Source: Erodium maritimum
Lineage: Eukaryota; Streptophyta; Magnoliopsida; Geraniales; Geraniaceae
Reading direction: 5' to 3'
NCBI GenBank assembly: GCA_963921825.1
Contig: OY997589.1
Span: forward strand, 4,030,001 to 4,094,000
Length of the DNA: 64,000 nt
In this document: one piece after another, positions 10,463-20,637 of the stretch
Layout of the letters: every line of letters begins with the position of its first letter
Position numbering within the stretch: the first letter of the stretch is position 1
Notes under the pieces: model-generated
Told to the model about the DNA's origin: nothing
The model's database searches: none
What the model saw: the letters and a program-made list of their open reading frames with translations, nothing else
Translations under genes and position numbers: made by a program

Positions 10463-10916
10463 AATAGCACAAGTTTAACTCTGCATAAACTACTCGTTAC
10501 GTAGAAGTCAATACGGTATAAAGTGGTTGGTGATGGAGAACATGTACAAAGACACAAGTATTAAGTATATCCCTTGAGGTGTATAAAATTGTCATGAAGA
10601 ACATGCATGTACAAATCACCATAGTTAAGGAAGATTCCTATATAACCTACAAATAATTTATCGGTACTTTTACGATCACATGCTTGATTCACGATCGTAG
10701 TTTACTACCTTTATGAATATGTATAAAATAAAAATTACCTTGACTTTTAGTCATTTGTTGTGTTTGTGACGAAATATAGGATCACAAGCGATCATTTTTA
10801 TTTTGTAGCGTAGGTTATGTCACTCAATCAACATAAATGATAAAATTCTACTTGCAAAAAGGAACCAATATATTGTAACTAGAACACCAGAGATATGAAC
10901 AAAGATAAGAAAGTTC
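10463..10916. other. Intergenic, nothing recognised
   Basis: AT-rich sequence with no convincing open frame, RNA gene or repeat boundary. Confidence 0.5.
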
Positions 10917-10928
10917 AACTTCCTGTCC

Positions 10929-12074
10929 GGCGGATGCCTGTACTGGATTTTCATCGAAGGTCTGCCTCTCTCCGGCTGGTCTCGTCCCTCGATCTTCAAC
11001 CTTGTGGCGCTGGTTGGGACCCCCCTATTCATCCACCCTGATTCGTCTTCTAGGATTAAGCTTGACAGAGCCTTCGTCCTAGTTTAATCTCAGAACCTTC
11101 TTCCGACGAAGTCTCTGTTCTCGCTCCTGATCTCTGGCAAGTCCTTCCCAATCTGTATCTCTTTCCCTGATCTCGAGCAGGTCCCTGTGATCTCCCCTTC
11201 AGCCCCGCCCGACCCCCCCTGAGCCTGAAGAAGGTGAGCTCTGTGCTCAAAGCCCGGCGGTTTTCCCGGCCTCGACCCCCTGCTCTCATCCTCGTTCTTC
11301 CACGCCGGCCTCTGTTCGCGGGTCGTCGTCCGGGGGTCTCCCCGGCGAAGTTGGAAAGTCAGTTGGTCCCGAAGAGTCTGGCGCGGGTACGCGTGCTTCC
11401 CTTTCGGCTTCTGCCAGTCCCGAGGACGCTCCTCTGGACTTGTCGTCGAAGAGTCCCGAGGCATTTAATCTCCTCGCAACTGGTGCTTCGCGTGCGCAGG
11501 ATCTGGGCATTGATGGTGAGGTTGGGCTCCTTTCCCCCAGCCCAAGCCCTAAACCTGCCTCTGTCCATGGGCCTGCCTCTCCGGGCCCCTCCGCAGAGCC
11601 CAATCATCCTGTCTCTCAACCAGTTGGGTTCCATGAGTTCATTGCCGACATCAACTTTCCTTCGTTGGATGATGACTCTCCTCTTGTCGGCTTTTTATCG
11701 GAAAAAAAGAAGAAGAAAAATCTCAACAATCTTGGTCGTCGTAAACGTCCCAATCTCGCTCCTACTGCCAAACCTACCAACGGGTCTCTCCGTAAGAAAG
11801 CTGAAGCCAAGCGTGCCTAGGATTTAGCTAAACTCGTGGGCTTCACCGCTATTTTTTGCGAAGACGAAGTAATCAACATGTTCGAGAACATCACGTAATG
11901 TTGGAGTTCGTCGGCCTTTGATTTCTTTGTACTGTTGTTAGTTGGCTTCGCTCCTTGTTCTTGCCCCTGCGGCCTCTGTTAGCTCGTTTCTCTTCCCTTT
12001 ACTGTAATATCTCTCTTTGAGATCTTTTGTTTCTGGGTTGAATAAAATCGTTTTTCTTGCTGATCAAAAAAAAA
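10929..12074 (+). mobile_element. Short L1-type LINE copy carrying ORF1 only
   Basis: The copy ends in an A-run (about 12065-12076) preceded by AATAAAAT. It is flanked by a 12-bp direct repeat with one mismatch: AACTTCCTGTCC at 10917-10928 and AACTTCTTGTCC at 12075-12086. The first 150 bp encode a DUF4283-like ORF1 piece (GLPL...LVGTPLF...RLDRA-type pattern, near 10955-11080). A proline/serine-rich stretch follows in another frame, then a basic tail (about 11700-11820) typical of plant L1 ORF1. No endonuclease or reverse transcriptase region is present. It is either internally deleted or a short parasitic derivative. The ORF1 frame is broken by stops and a frameshift. Confidence 0.7.
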
Positions 12075-12338
12075 AACTTCTTGTCCTTTTCCTATACATA
12101 TGTACCACTCAGAATTTTTCTTAAGTACAAATAAGAAAATCAAAGTTACAAGTGAAAAAATATGTTATTCAACATATTTACTTCTCTTTTTCACACATGG
12201 TATTTAAAGCTCCAACGACTGGTTATCAATATAGACGAATCCTCCTTTCAACGGTCTATTCGTTTGGTCTTTCATATGGTAAGAGCTAATAATGGCGTAT
12301 TGGATGCATGAGAATTGAGTAGAGCGACGAGTCCTTCA

Positions 12339-12913
12339 TGTTTGGAGAACCGGACATTACTAAGAAAGAGCACATAACAAGAAGCCCACAATATACATAT
12401 TAGTCTTCTCATTTGACTCAAAAGACTAGTCTTTCATATTATGGATTTAAGGTGTATATTAAGTTTTCTTTTACTCCTGAACTATCCGATGTAGGACTCT
12501 TGACTTACATATAGACACGTCTAATAATCTCTCACTCTATATTGAGTCTCATCACATCGGGTTGTTTGTTCTTTTAAGCCCAATTTTTTACCTGTTATAC
12601 TCAATTTTTTACGGACCCACTTCATCCTATATAGGCCCACCACCACGAGAAGCAGCGATCATGATACCAGGTGTTTTTCGCCCTAAAAAATTTATCCCGA
12701 CCTGCTTCTTGAAAGAGTCCACAGAACCATACTCTAATGCCATTGTTAAGCAGAACTAGGCTTACTAAGGGGGAATACATAGTAACAAACCCATAATATA
12801 CCAACCAAATAACTAGCTTTCTAGGTCGTGTGACCAATGCGTATAATAAGTCTTCTATTACTCTTCAACCATCTAGTGTAGAACAACTGACTTATAAGTG
12901 GACAAACCAGATA
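12339..12913 (-). mobile_element. TRIM (terminal-repeat retrotransposon in miniature), old copy
   Basis: This is the reverse complement of the same family as 33990-34502. Two terminal repeats (about 12339-12526 and 12744-12912) enclose a 0.2-kb non-coding interior. A degenerate initiator-tRNA-type primer site (complement of ACTCTAATGCCA, near 12731) abuts the right-hand repeat. Flanks CTTCA and GTTCA may be a decayed 5-bp target duplication. No coding capacity. Confidence 0.62.
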
Positions 12914-12918
12914 GTTCA

Positions 12919-13652
12919 CTCATAAGGTCCATGATTTGTCAAAAACCCTTATTCATCGATTCGTCATTTGAGTTCGCTTCCAATCCGTTATAGACGTGGT
13001 CTCACATTTCTTTCTATATTGGAAAAGAAAACATTACTATGGAAAGATGTACTACAAATCCACACATTCACACATATAAGATATAGAGAGAAGAAGGTAA
13101 GGGTGGTATTTGTCCGATTAAGGAAATGATATTTCAAAGATCTAAGAACATGGCAAATGGTGCAACTCAAATATATGTGGAGAAGAGGTTTTTGTCTTTC
13201 ACGGACTGACAAAAACATTATTATACAATTGTGGCCACGAGCCTTTTGTTTTTGAATGAAAATGCATGTGTTCACTTAGATGACTCTTTCTGACATGCAA
13301 GTGATGTTATTTATTTATTTATTGCTCTTATTTTTTTCAAATGTCATTTTCTCCATTTTTGTCTTTTTATGAAAAGGATAAATATAAGAGAAAAATAGGA
13401 CCATATCAGGCTCAATCACTGTAGACATGTCCCCAACATTGTTAGTCTTCTCAAAGTAAACTTGTGGGCCTTGACTTCAAGGATTTATAAATCATTGTGT
13501 TATCATGTTTTAGAAATTAAATCAAAAGCAAAACAAATGAATTACTAAACTTAGTCATTGTTGACTTGACTAATAGTCCTATAAGATTTTGGGTAGCTCA
13601 GAAAGGTTGGAGCTTAACCCTTGTCAATAACAATGAAAACATCTTTATTCAC
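12919..13652. other. Intergenic, nothing recognised
   Basis: AT-rich, with only short chance frames and no repeat boundary I can define. Confidence 0.5.
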
Positions 13653-14453
13653 TAGGAGTGTTCAAAAATCATCGGAATCGATTAAACCAACCACAACCAA
13701 CCTGAACCGACACTGAAAAAATCGAAACAAAAAAAACGACGAAGAACCAGTTGGCAAATTTTCGAACCGTCCATGTTTCGGTTGGAGACTGGTTTTGTTT
13801 TCTGAAACCAGAGGTTAACCGCTTAGAACCAGATCAGATGTTGGGCTTCAAATTTGACAAAGCCCTTTTTTCTTTTTTTCTTGAGCCCAATTATTTTTTC
13901 AACATCAACTTATTTACTTTTTCAACTCCAGCCCATTTCACTTAAGTACAGCTAAATGATACAACCAAACTTATTCTAACACATGTGTTTCCATATAAAT
14001 ACCCACACAACACCCTTAAACACAACACTACACAGATGCATGTTAAAAGTTAAGAGTTCTTTTTCTCATCAAAGTCATATATGACTCATATCGAGATCTC
14101 CTTAACGAGGGAATTTGAATTTCTCAGTTATAAAAGCGGGAAAGGGATGGAGGAAAGAATACTCAGTGCCAACTACTATCCTCTTCATAGTCTTTGGGTT
14201 TCAATTGGAGTTCAAAGAATTCTGAAGCATTTTGAGTGTGTCGGAGAATTCGGAGAATCGGGAGCAGATGGAAACGAGGAACAAGTTTGCCCGGTTTCAA
14301 ACTGGTAACCAACCGAAATTTATTACGGTAAAAACCAACTGGAGTACTATTTTTCGATTGCGGTTGTTGTTCTCAAAATTCACACCGGTGAAGTTTTCAG
14401 CTGGTTTATAAATTCTGTCTAATGGCCGGTAAAACCAACCATGTACACCCCTA
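13653..14453. mobile_element. hAT-like non-autonomous element
   Basis: Termini TAGGAGTGTTCA (13653) and, inverted, TAGGGGTGTACA (14453) fit hAT-type ends. Subterminal regions are rich in AACCGGT/AACCAAC words on both sides. No transposase. An 8-bp target duplication is not recognisable (TTATTCAC versus TAAAGGAC), so boundaries are tentative. Confidence 0.5.
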
Positions 14454-15046
14454 TAAAGGACAAATACTAATGGAAAAGAAATATAATTGAATGGGATGAA
14501 ATTTACAAAGGATGGAGAAACAACAATATGAAAGCCCATGAAGAGTTCTGAACATGCAGCCCTTTACCTAATTGTCAATACCCAATTACTAATTTTCTTA
14601 TTTGGGCTTTGGGCCCATGGCCATCAACTTTGACCCAGATTCAATCGCAAATAATAAGAGCATATCAAACATTTAAAATAATAGATGTCTATATCAAAAT
14701 ATTGTCCTATTTCATGAATAATTGTTTAATATAAAGTTCTTGGAACTCTGTTCAACTTCTTACTTAACTTACTGAAATTTTGTTTTCACGTTAACACAAA
14801 AGCACATGTAAAGGTGCTCCTTAAAATATGATTTTAATTTTTTAGACGATAACAAAGGACTTTCTTATTTTTTTGATCGATAAAACATATTTAAATTGAA
14901 AACCCTTTGAAAGATAAAAAACTAGTACAAAGACTTACATATGTAAAATAATTTTACTTCCCATAAAATCTAAAAAGGTAAAACTATGATTAATCATTTT
15001 TGTAATAATATTTTTTTTAAGGAAAAGAGTCAAAAGACCCTTTATT
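14454..15046. other. Intergenic, nothing recognised
   Basis: Highly AT-rich; no gene or defined repeat. Confidence 0.5.
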
Positions 15047-15061
15047 AATCGACAACAAGAA

Positions 15062-17079
15062 GAATTACTAATGGGAAATTTGAAAAAATATGCTTCATAA
15101 TAGCATATATTTTATTTCTATGCTAGCATAATCCAAAATTGGAAAAATATGCTTTCCAAAAATTTTAAGACAAAAATAACCTTCTTTTAAGGAAAATTTG
15201 GGAATATATGCTTCATAACATAGTATATTTTTTTAATATGCCACTATGATTCAATATTTGTAAATCTATGCTTTTGAAATATTTTAGGACAAAAATACCC
15301 TCATTACTATTAATTTAAATTCCAAAATAAATTGTATATGAGAGGATTTGAACCATGGTTGTTCAAGAAAAAATGGTTGGACTTAACCACTTGTTCTAAA
15401 TTAGATACATTTATTGTAGCCTTTTATTATTTTTTTTACTATACTTTATTATATACTAAGTTCTCGTGCTACACCAAAATTTATAATAAAAATATGAATA
15501 ATTGAAAAATACTTATGGTGAACTCTGCACGTTTTGCAAATACTTACGGTGTATTGTTTTTGTTACAAATACTTATAGTGTATTATTTTTCATGCGTTAA
15601 AAGTGTGAAAACTAACGGAAAATTAGAATTTTAGAGGGTGTGTAACTTTAAAATTTTCAAAATAAATAAATAAATATGGGTATACCGTAAGTATTTCAGA
15701 ATAAATAACTATGTGTATACCAAAATAAATAAATAAATACTATTTAAAAATATATTTGTATATATATATATATATATACATATTTATTTATTTTGGAAAT
15801 TTAAAAGTTTTACATGCTCTAAAATCCCAATTTTCCGTTAGTTTTCACACTTTTTGCACATGAAAAATAATATATAGTAAGTATTTTCAACAAAAAAACA
15901 GTACACCGTAAGTATTTACAAAACGTGCAGAGTTCACCATAAGTATTTTTCAATTATCCGTATTTTTATTCTAAATTTTGGTGTAGTACGAGAACTTAGT
16001 ATATAATAAAATATAGTAAAATAAATAATAATAATAGACTATAATACATACAAGTAATTTAGTACAAGTGGTTAAGTTCAAATATTTTTTCTTGAACATC
16101 CATGGTTCAAATCCTCTCATATACAACTTATTTTGAGATTTAAACTAATAATAAGGGTATTTTTGTCCTAAAATATTTCAAAAGCATAGATTTACAAATA
16201 TTGAATTATACTAGTATACTAAAAAAATATGCTATGTTATGAAGCATAGATTTCCAAATTTCCCTTCCTAATTAACATCGCTCTGTTAGGGTTTAGAGCA
16301 CAACCTCTCTAATCTAGCTGCCTAAGGCCAAGGAAGATATGGCTATTGTCATGGTTTCCGTTATGGCTCCTCTTCTCCTACTCGCATTCTATGTATTTGT
16401 TTGCGACAATTACTCCCATGCGCTTCTTCCTGAGGATTTTGTTAGGGGTTTTCCTGTCTTCCGGCTCTGTTCGGCACCACCTCTACAACTCTGGTGGTTT
16501 TCGTTGATGCGCCACCGGCGCGTCCGTCTCCCTGGTCGCCGCCGTCTTTGAAGCCGTCGACGTCGTTTGCACCTCTCCAACTCCGATGGTTTTCGTTGAT
16601 GCCACCACCGGCGCGTTCGTCTCCCTGGCCGCCGTCGCCGCCGCCTTTGAAGCCGTGGACATCGTTGGCTCCTACACCGCCTCCTCCTTGGCCTCCACCA
16701 CCGCACCGCCCTCTTGCAGGCTTCAGGGACGCCCGGAAGGGATCTTTGAGACGAGCATGTCCTTCCCTCACCACTGACGACCATAAGTTCGGTTTACATC
16801 AGAAGAAAAGTGTCACCTTCGGGGGACCCAGCGGTTTACAGGCCCTACCTTGAGCAGTGTTCGTCAGTTTTTATTTGTTTTTATTTGGGTTCTAGTTTTA
16901 GTTCTAAGTAGCCTCTGTGGCATCCCGTTTATGTCTTATTTAGCCTTCGTGGCACCTTGTCAGAACGTCCTAAATGTTTATTTTGTCTGAGAGTTAGTTG
17001 TTTGACCCGTCAGGTCCTTCAAGAATGTACTAGCTCTCTTTGAAAGGAATGAAACAATTTTATCGTTTGTACTAAAAAA
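15062..17079 (+). mobile_element. Poly(A) retroposon with a foldback element nested near its 5' end
   Basis: A perfect 15-bp direct repeat, AATCGACAACAAGAA, occurs at 15047-15061 and 17080-17094. The right copy follows an A8 tail, which marks a target-primed retroposition. Excluding the foldback (15073-16264) leaves about 0.83 kb. This contains proline/alanine-rich open frames and an imperfect tandem duplication of about 85 bp (about 16496-16580 and 16583-16665), but no domain I recognise. It could be a LINE 3' fragment or a retroposed transcript. Confidence 0.65.
15073..16264. mobile_element. 1.19-kb foldback (MULE-like) inverted-repeat element
   Basis: Both ends read GGGAAATTTG inward. The arms stay complementary over roughly 550 bp and meet at a (TA)n microsatellite near 15755-15778. 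The left end carries an extra partial copy of the terminal 120 bp. Flanks TTACTAAT (15065-15072) and TTCCTAAT (16265-16272) look like an 8-bp target duplication with one mismatch. Each arm contains a tRNA-like stretch with a GGTTCAAATCC B-box-type word (left arm on minus near 15345, right arm on plus near 16102). No coding sequence. Confidence 0.72.
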
Positions 17080-17180
17080 AATCGACAACAAGAATAAAAA
17101 AAGAGCGACAAAGTTCTAGTATGAGTTATCTTGACTAGTTAGTGAACAGTTGTATTTGTGTTTTTATAATAATGTTGATT

Positions 17181-18899
17181 TGTTAGAGATTCGAACATTT
17201 GTTTTAGCATATATGAATTTTATTAAATAGCGAGCAGGAATGCAAACGTAATTAAAAATATAAGACCGCAATAAAAATATAGCATAAAGGAACGAAATAA
17301 AAAGGAGAAGCTTGAGTCCTGACCCGTAGGTGTCAGACGCCAACCCTATAACTAAATACCGGTTAATCCAGAGACAATATCTTGGTAGATAGGCTCCACA
17401 CGAATGGCTACTTAGTTGTAGCGTGTATCGATCATTATCTAACTCGAACTGAAAATGCCCGTGACGAATGATCTGGACTGTTTGAGGGGATAACAGTCAT
17501 CTAAGGAGAGCACTAGATAATGGGGGAAAGTCAGACTTGAGCCGATATTGGCATGACCGTGGCGTGCATCCCCATACACGCCATGATGGTTGAAATTTCC
17601 CACTCATTGTCCAGTACGAGGCTGTTCCGCAGTCCTCGCCTAGGAGATCCCATAGTACGCCAATTCCCTAATGGGAGGGGGATATCCCTTGGCACGTGCA
17701 GTTTCCTGGAGCACACGGGAAACTCCCCTGGTTAGGCAGAAGATCTTCCGTTGCACCTGTTTCACTTGGTCTTGTGGCCTCCGAGATTCGAGACGATGGT
17801 AGATAGCGGTGGCATGCGTGCTCCCAACACCGTGAACGTGCTGATATGATAGGAATAAGATCATGGGTTGTGATCCCGGCCCTTCGACCCATTGGGGCGG
17901 GAAACCACAATTTGGTCGTCCGAGAAAGTAGCCGAGAATCCCTCAACATTCCTTCCCTGTCATGAGCCGCATGTGTTGGTGGGGTGGCCTAAATCGATCG
18001 TTTCTATCTTGGACTAAGAGAGAGATGTCTCTGATCCCGTTTCGTCCCTCCGGTAAGGTGAGTTTTGTGTGTGTGTGTTGGGGGGGGGGGGGGGGGTAGG
18101 TCTTAGGGTAACATCGGCTGTCATGGCGGTTGATTGTGTATGGTAGGCAGGTCGATTTCCTCAGCGATAGAGCCATAGTCATCAGGCCAAGAGCCAAGAA
18201 TGATGCTTCGCCTCCCAATTGAAAGGGTTAGGCTAGGCCGTGATCGGTCTTACTACTAGTGGATATGGAAGAACAACTCAGTGGTGGAGAGGGATCTGTG
18301 CGCAGGATTTTGTGGAGGATTCCAAGAAGGACTTGGGTACTTTATGGCGCCGAGCCGACGCGCTTCAGATGTGAAGAGGATGAGGGTCGTGGATTCTCAT
18401 TCAACTGTACCCAACAATGGTACAATGGGGACAGTCATGGAGGACGCCGACAGAGTGGAAGGAGGAGGGACAACCACGACCCACGGGTGACCTCGGTCCT
18501 GAGTAGGGCGAGGGAAGGGGTAGGCGATATCTCTTCTTTTTTTGTCCAGATTGGATTTATAAACTCTCGAGGTATGGCTGACGACATGACACGAATGTAG
18601 GGTATCACGTGGGTGGAAAGCAGCGCAATAGTGATGGTGATGGCTGGAGGTGCATCCGGTCTCGACATGGTAGGCAGAACACAAGAACGACGCTGACTAG
18701 AATAAAAAGTAGATCCTAAGAAGACGAACGGTTTTGAGAAGGAAGACGCAGAAACCAGTAGTGACTAGCGTCGTAAGATAAAGAAAAAGAGAGGAGACGC
18801 AAAACCCTAGAGATACAAAAAGACTACAATTGAAACTTTATAAATTAATAGCCATGGAACATTAAAATTTATTAATTAATTTATATTATTAATTTGACA
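17181..18899 (-). mobile_element. GC-rich repeat, possible LTR on the minus strand
   Basis: Much richer in GC than its surroundings, with no long open frame, and a G-run of about 17 at 18080-18096. On the minus strand a TATA-like ATTTATAAAG (about 18835-18845) lies just before a CTAGGGTTTTGCG start-like region, and the far end reads ...CTCTAACA. A TG...CA outline fits an LTR of about 1.7 kb, but no target duplication supports it. Confidence 0.3.
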
Positions 18900-19347
18900 C
18901 TGTATCACCGAGTCGAAATCAAACAAAAATATTATTTTTATTTTTTTATTAAATAATCGAGTTTTTACCGTACATGTTTTTTTCGAATTTCGAACATTGA
19001 ATGACATAAATAATTAAAGTAATAAACTCCAAGGTCAAAAAAGTCAAATAGCATATGGGAAATCCAAATTCAAAACATATTCTAATACCATATTTGGTTA
19101 ACAACTCAAATAAAGAAAAGAAAAATTCAACACGAAAAAATTACACACCGCTTCTCTCACGCCGTCCGCGTTCTATGAAGAAACATCGAAGAAGGTTCTT
19201 CCCAAACTTCCAAATACCCAAAATACCCCCCTATATTTCCTCTTATCATCCTCACTCTTCATAAATAATATGAACTCTACAAGGACAATACCGTCAATAC
19301 ATGAATCATAGAGCCGGGTGGTTATGTTTCCGCGTCGTGCCGTCCCA

Positions 19348-19359
19348 TTATATATATTA
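19348..19359 (+). promoter_or_regulatory. TATA box of the TAXIMIN-like gene
   Basis: TTATATATATTA lies about 105-116 bp before the start codon at 19464, a normal distance for a plant TATA box with a short 5' leader. Confidence 0.6.
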
Positions 19360-19463
19360 GAAACAACCCACGATTGACAAATTCCAAAAAGGAAAATTCA
19401 GAGAGGAGAAAGAGAAAGAAAAAGAAAGAGTTTTATTTTCTCGGCAACCAAACAGATCAGAGA

Positions 19464-19937
19464 ATGGGAGAGGAAGGAGGAGGCTGCAGGCCATTGGGGT
19501 TCTTGATTGGACTCCCTTTTGCTTTGGTTGCATTGGTTTTGTCTCTCGTTGGAGCTATTATTTGGATCATTGGGTAAGCCTATAAAACTTCTCTGATAAA
19601 AGGGTTCGGGTTTTCGGGTTTTTTCTCATCATAACGGGTCTTTAAAGTTATATCACGGGGAGTCTAATTATGGACTGAGGCATCTATAAAACTTATCTGA
19701 TAAAAGGTAACTTATCTGATAAAAGGTTCGGGGTTTCGGGTTTTTTCTGATCACAACGGGTTTTTAAAGTTATATCGTGACTTAAATCCTGACCGTCGAG
19801 TAATTTTTGGCAGGAGTGCTGTGAGTTGTATATGTCCGTGTTGCTGTTGCTGTGCTGGATTGGCGAATTTGGCTGTGGATCTTGTGAAGTTGCCTGTGAA
19901 GGTCATTAGATGGTTCACTGATCAGATTCCTTGTTAG
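19464..19937 (+). CDS. TAXIMIN-like signalling peptide
   Basis: Two exons, 19464-19573 and 19814-19937, encode 77 residues; the intron has GTAAGC donor and GGCAG acceptor. The protein begins [13 protein letters not shown], has a hydrophobic segment (about residues 12-37), a cysteine cluster ICPCCCCC (about 43-50), and a C-terminal amphipathic part ending WFTDQIPC. This CRPLGF...WIIG...C-rich...WF....IPC pattern is that of plant TAXIMIN peptides (TAX1/TAX2), described as cysteine-rich signalling peptides affecting lateral organ separation in Arabidopsis. Length and intron position suit the family. Without splicing the frame stops two codons into the intron, which is why the gene is easily missed. 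Cellular action is inferred from the family. Confidence 0.9.
19580..19778 (+). repeat. Tandem duplication inside the TAXIMIN-like intron
   Basis: Two imperfect copies of about 90 bp (about 19580-19655 and 19684-19775) share TATAAAACTTNTCTGATAAAAG and an ACGGG...TTTAAAGTTATATC tail. The second carries a small internal repeat of CTTATCTGATAAAAGG. Confidence 0.75.
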
Positions 19938-20637
19938 GTTATTAATTAATTGATTTATTTTTGTTTGACTATTTTTTATTTTTATTTTTTTTAATATAAT
20001 TTTAGTTGGTGACTGTTGATTTCTAGTATTGTACATCTTCCTTGCAAGTCACATTGTGACCTTTGATTTCTTGGGTGAGAATGTGAGATATTGTATTGAC
20101 TAGTGATGATTTGGTTTGTGTTTTGAAATTACAAAATCAATTTGGGTTTAGGAGTTAGAAGTTTTCAAAAATGAAAACAAGGCTAAGCAGAACCCCTCGA
20201 CTAACAAACCGGATCATGCCAAAACAGCACCTCAACCAAACCAACAATCTCACTCAATGGGAACCACCAAGGTCTATTAACCCATATTTTGCTAAAATTA
20301 AGAAAACTACAACACTCGAGCACCGACATCAAGCTCAGCCTCAGAACCAACTAAACACAACCCAGGTCTAGAAACCCTAACCTCACAAACATGAAGAAAA
20401 CTACAACACATGAGCACCGGCAACAATCACAGCCTCAGAAACAACCCTACAAGGGGGCCCTACTATGAATGTAACTTAACCTCTAACTTCAAAGAGTTTG
20501 AGAGAGTTCTTAAACCATGAGGCCAACCCAAATGGGTGGGCTACTTATTCTTCACATTTAGGCACTTACATTGCCTATCCAACAATAGAGAGTGAATGTC
20601 ATTGCAAAAACTCTCTGCAAGACTCAACACAAGTCTT
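19938..20637. other. Intergenic between convergent genes
   Basis: Contains the presumed 3' UTRs of the TAXIMIN-like gene (+) and P450 gene 1 (-). A short imperfect duplication (AAGAAAACTACAACAC... at about 20299 and 20396) is present. No gene is recognised. Confidence 0.5.

Noticed and set aside
12650-12680. 5S rRNA-like word suggesting a Cassandra TRIM
   Set aside because: Only about 15 bases resemble 5S; neighbouring sequence and the second copy do not.
16339-16853. Proline-rich and membrane-like open frames in the 16.3-16.9 kb region as a host gene
   Set aside because: They sit inside a poly(A) retroposon with a target duplication, overlap in several frames and arise from a short tandem duplication.
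18080-18096. Long G-run as a biological signal
   Set aside because: Probably a slipped homopolymer in a repeat; could also be an assembly artefact.
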